A stretch of DNA of 64,000 bases, taken from Theocolax elegans (lineage: Eukaryota; Arthropoda; Insecta; Hymenoptera; Cerocephalidae). Below the pieces are notes generated by a model. That model saw only the letters and a program-made list of their open reading frames with translations. It had not been told where the DNA came from and made no database searches. The position numbers and the translations under genes are program-made. Shown in pieces: positions 63,923 through 64,000 of the stretch. The stretch spans positions 57,218,539 to 57,282,538 of the forward strand of contig CM047431.1 of assembly GCA_026168455.1 (NCBI GenBank), given 5' to 3'. The stretch's first letter is position 1. Every line of letters begins with the position of its first letter.

Positions 63923-64000
63923 AAAAGCGGGCGTCTGTCTCGAGCGAGCGCGGGCAAACACGAGGACTATACTAATGTACTTTCGGTGTTGGATTTATCG
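61201..64000. other. CpG/GA-rich region at the right edge, no exon recognised
   Basis: GA tracts at about 61306-61325, 63691-63719 and 63879-63920, (TA)n at about 62346-62366, and an ACA/ACG trinucleotide run near 62730-62767. A 155-codon plus-strand frame (61231-61698) crosses a GA tract and a TATA-rich stretch (YIYIYIAYI) and has no known domain. It is more likely chance than a gene. Confidence 0.45.

Noticed and set aside
1..64000. CRISPR arrays, bacterial operons or prophage
   Set aside because: Introns, SINEs, LINEs, MITEs and Axin show insect nuclear DNA. The regular repeats present are microsatellites or tandem modules without spacer structure.

Overview
The window looks like insect nuclear DNA, most likely from a hymenopteran (inference). 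The evidence is small exons with GT-AG introns, an insect-type odorant receptor tail, a complete Axin gene, a 5S-rRNA-derived SINE, TTAA-flanked MITEs, and an AT-rich background broken by CpG-rich islands full of GA/TC runs. There is no operon structure and no bacterial feature. Only three host genes can be supported; most long open frames in the right half are translations of microsatellites or repeats.

Left part (1-10.5 kb): the last four exons of an odorant receptor on the + strand. Its two antepenultimate exons lie in a 1.47 kb segment present twice (about 871-2343 and 6226-7702, near-identical). A decayed, 3'-truncated non-LTR retrotransposon sits on the - strand exactly between the copies. 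Two members of one 5S-derived SINE family and several hairpin elements surround them.

Middle part (16.5-31.3 kb): a glycoside hydrolase family 1 gene (+, seven exons) with a single-base frameshift in exon 1 and a probable short missing stretch before exon 6. Next come about 2.1 kb of nested palindromic MITEs and a further inverted-repeat element. Then comes Axin (-, ten coding exons, 849 codons). Axin carries the tankyrase motif, RGS, GSK3-binding, beta-catenin-binding and DIX regions, and a uORF-bearing 5' exon.

Right part (31.3-64 kb): no gene could be supported. It holds two small GC islands, an exact-length 211 bp duplication, and a 3.9 kb mosaic (35.5-39.4 kb) built of three modules. 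The mosaic's junctions fall at GA tracts and at one 14 bp palindrome. CpG-rich, GA/TC-rich islands (39.4-46.3, 50.7-53.0, 54.8-59.4, 61.2-64.0 kb) alternate with AT-rich stretches. These islands may contain distal 5' exons and promoters of Axin or of a gene beyond the window, but sequence alone does not prove it.

The genes are functionally unrelated: chemosensation, glucoside hydrolysis and Wnt signalling. The main theme is genome remodelling by TTAA MITEs, SINEs, a LINE and microsatellite-associated duplication around a conserved signalling gene.
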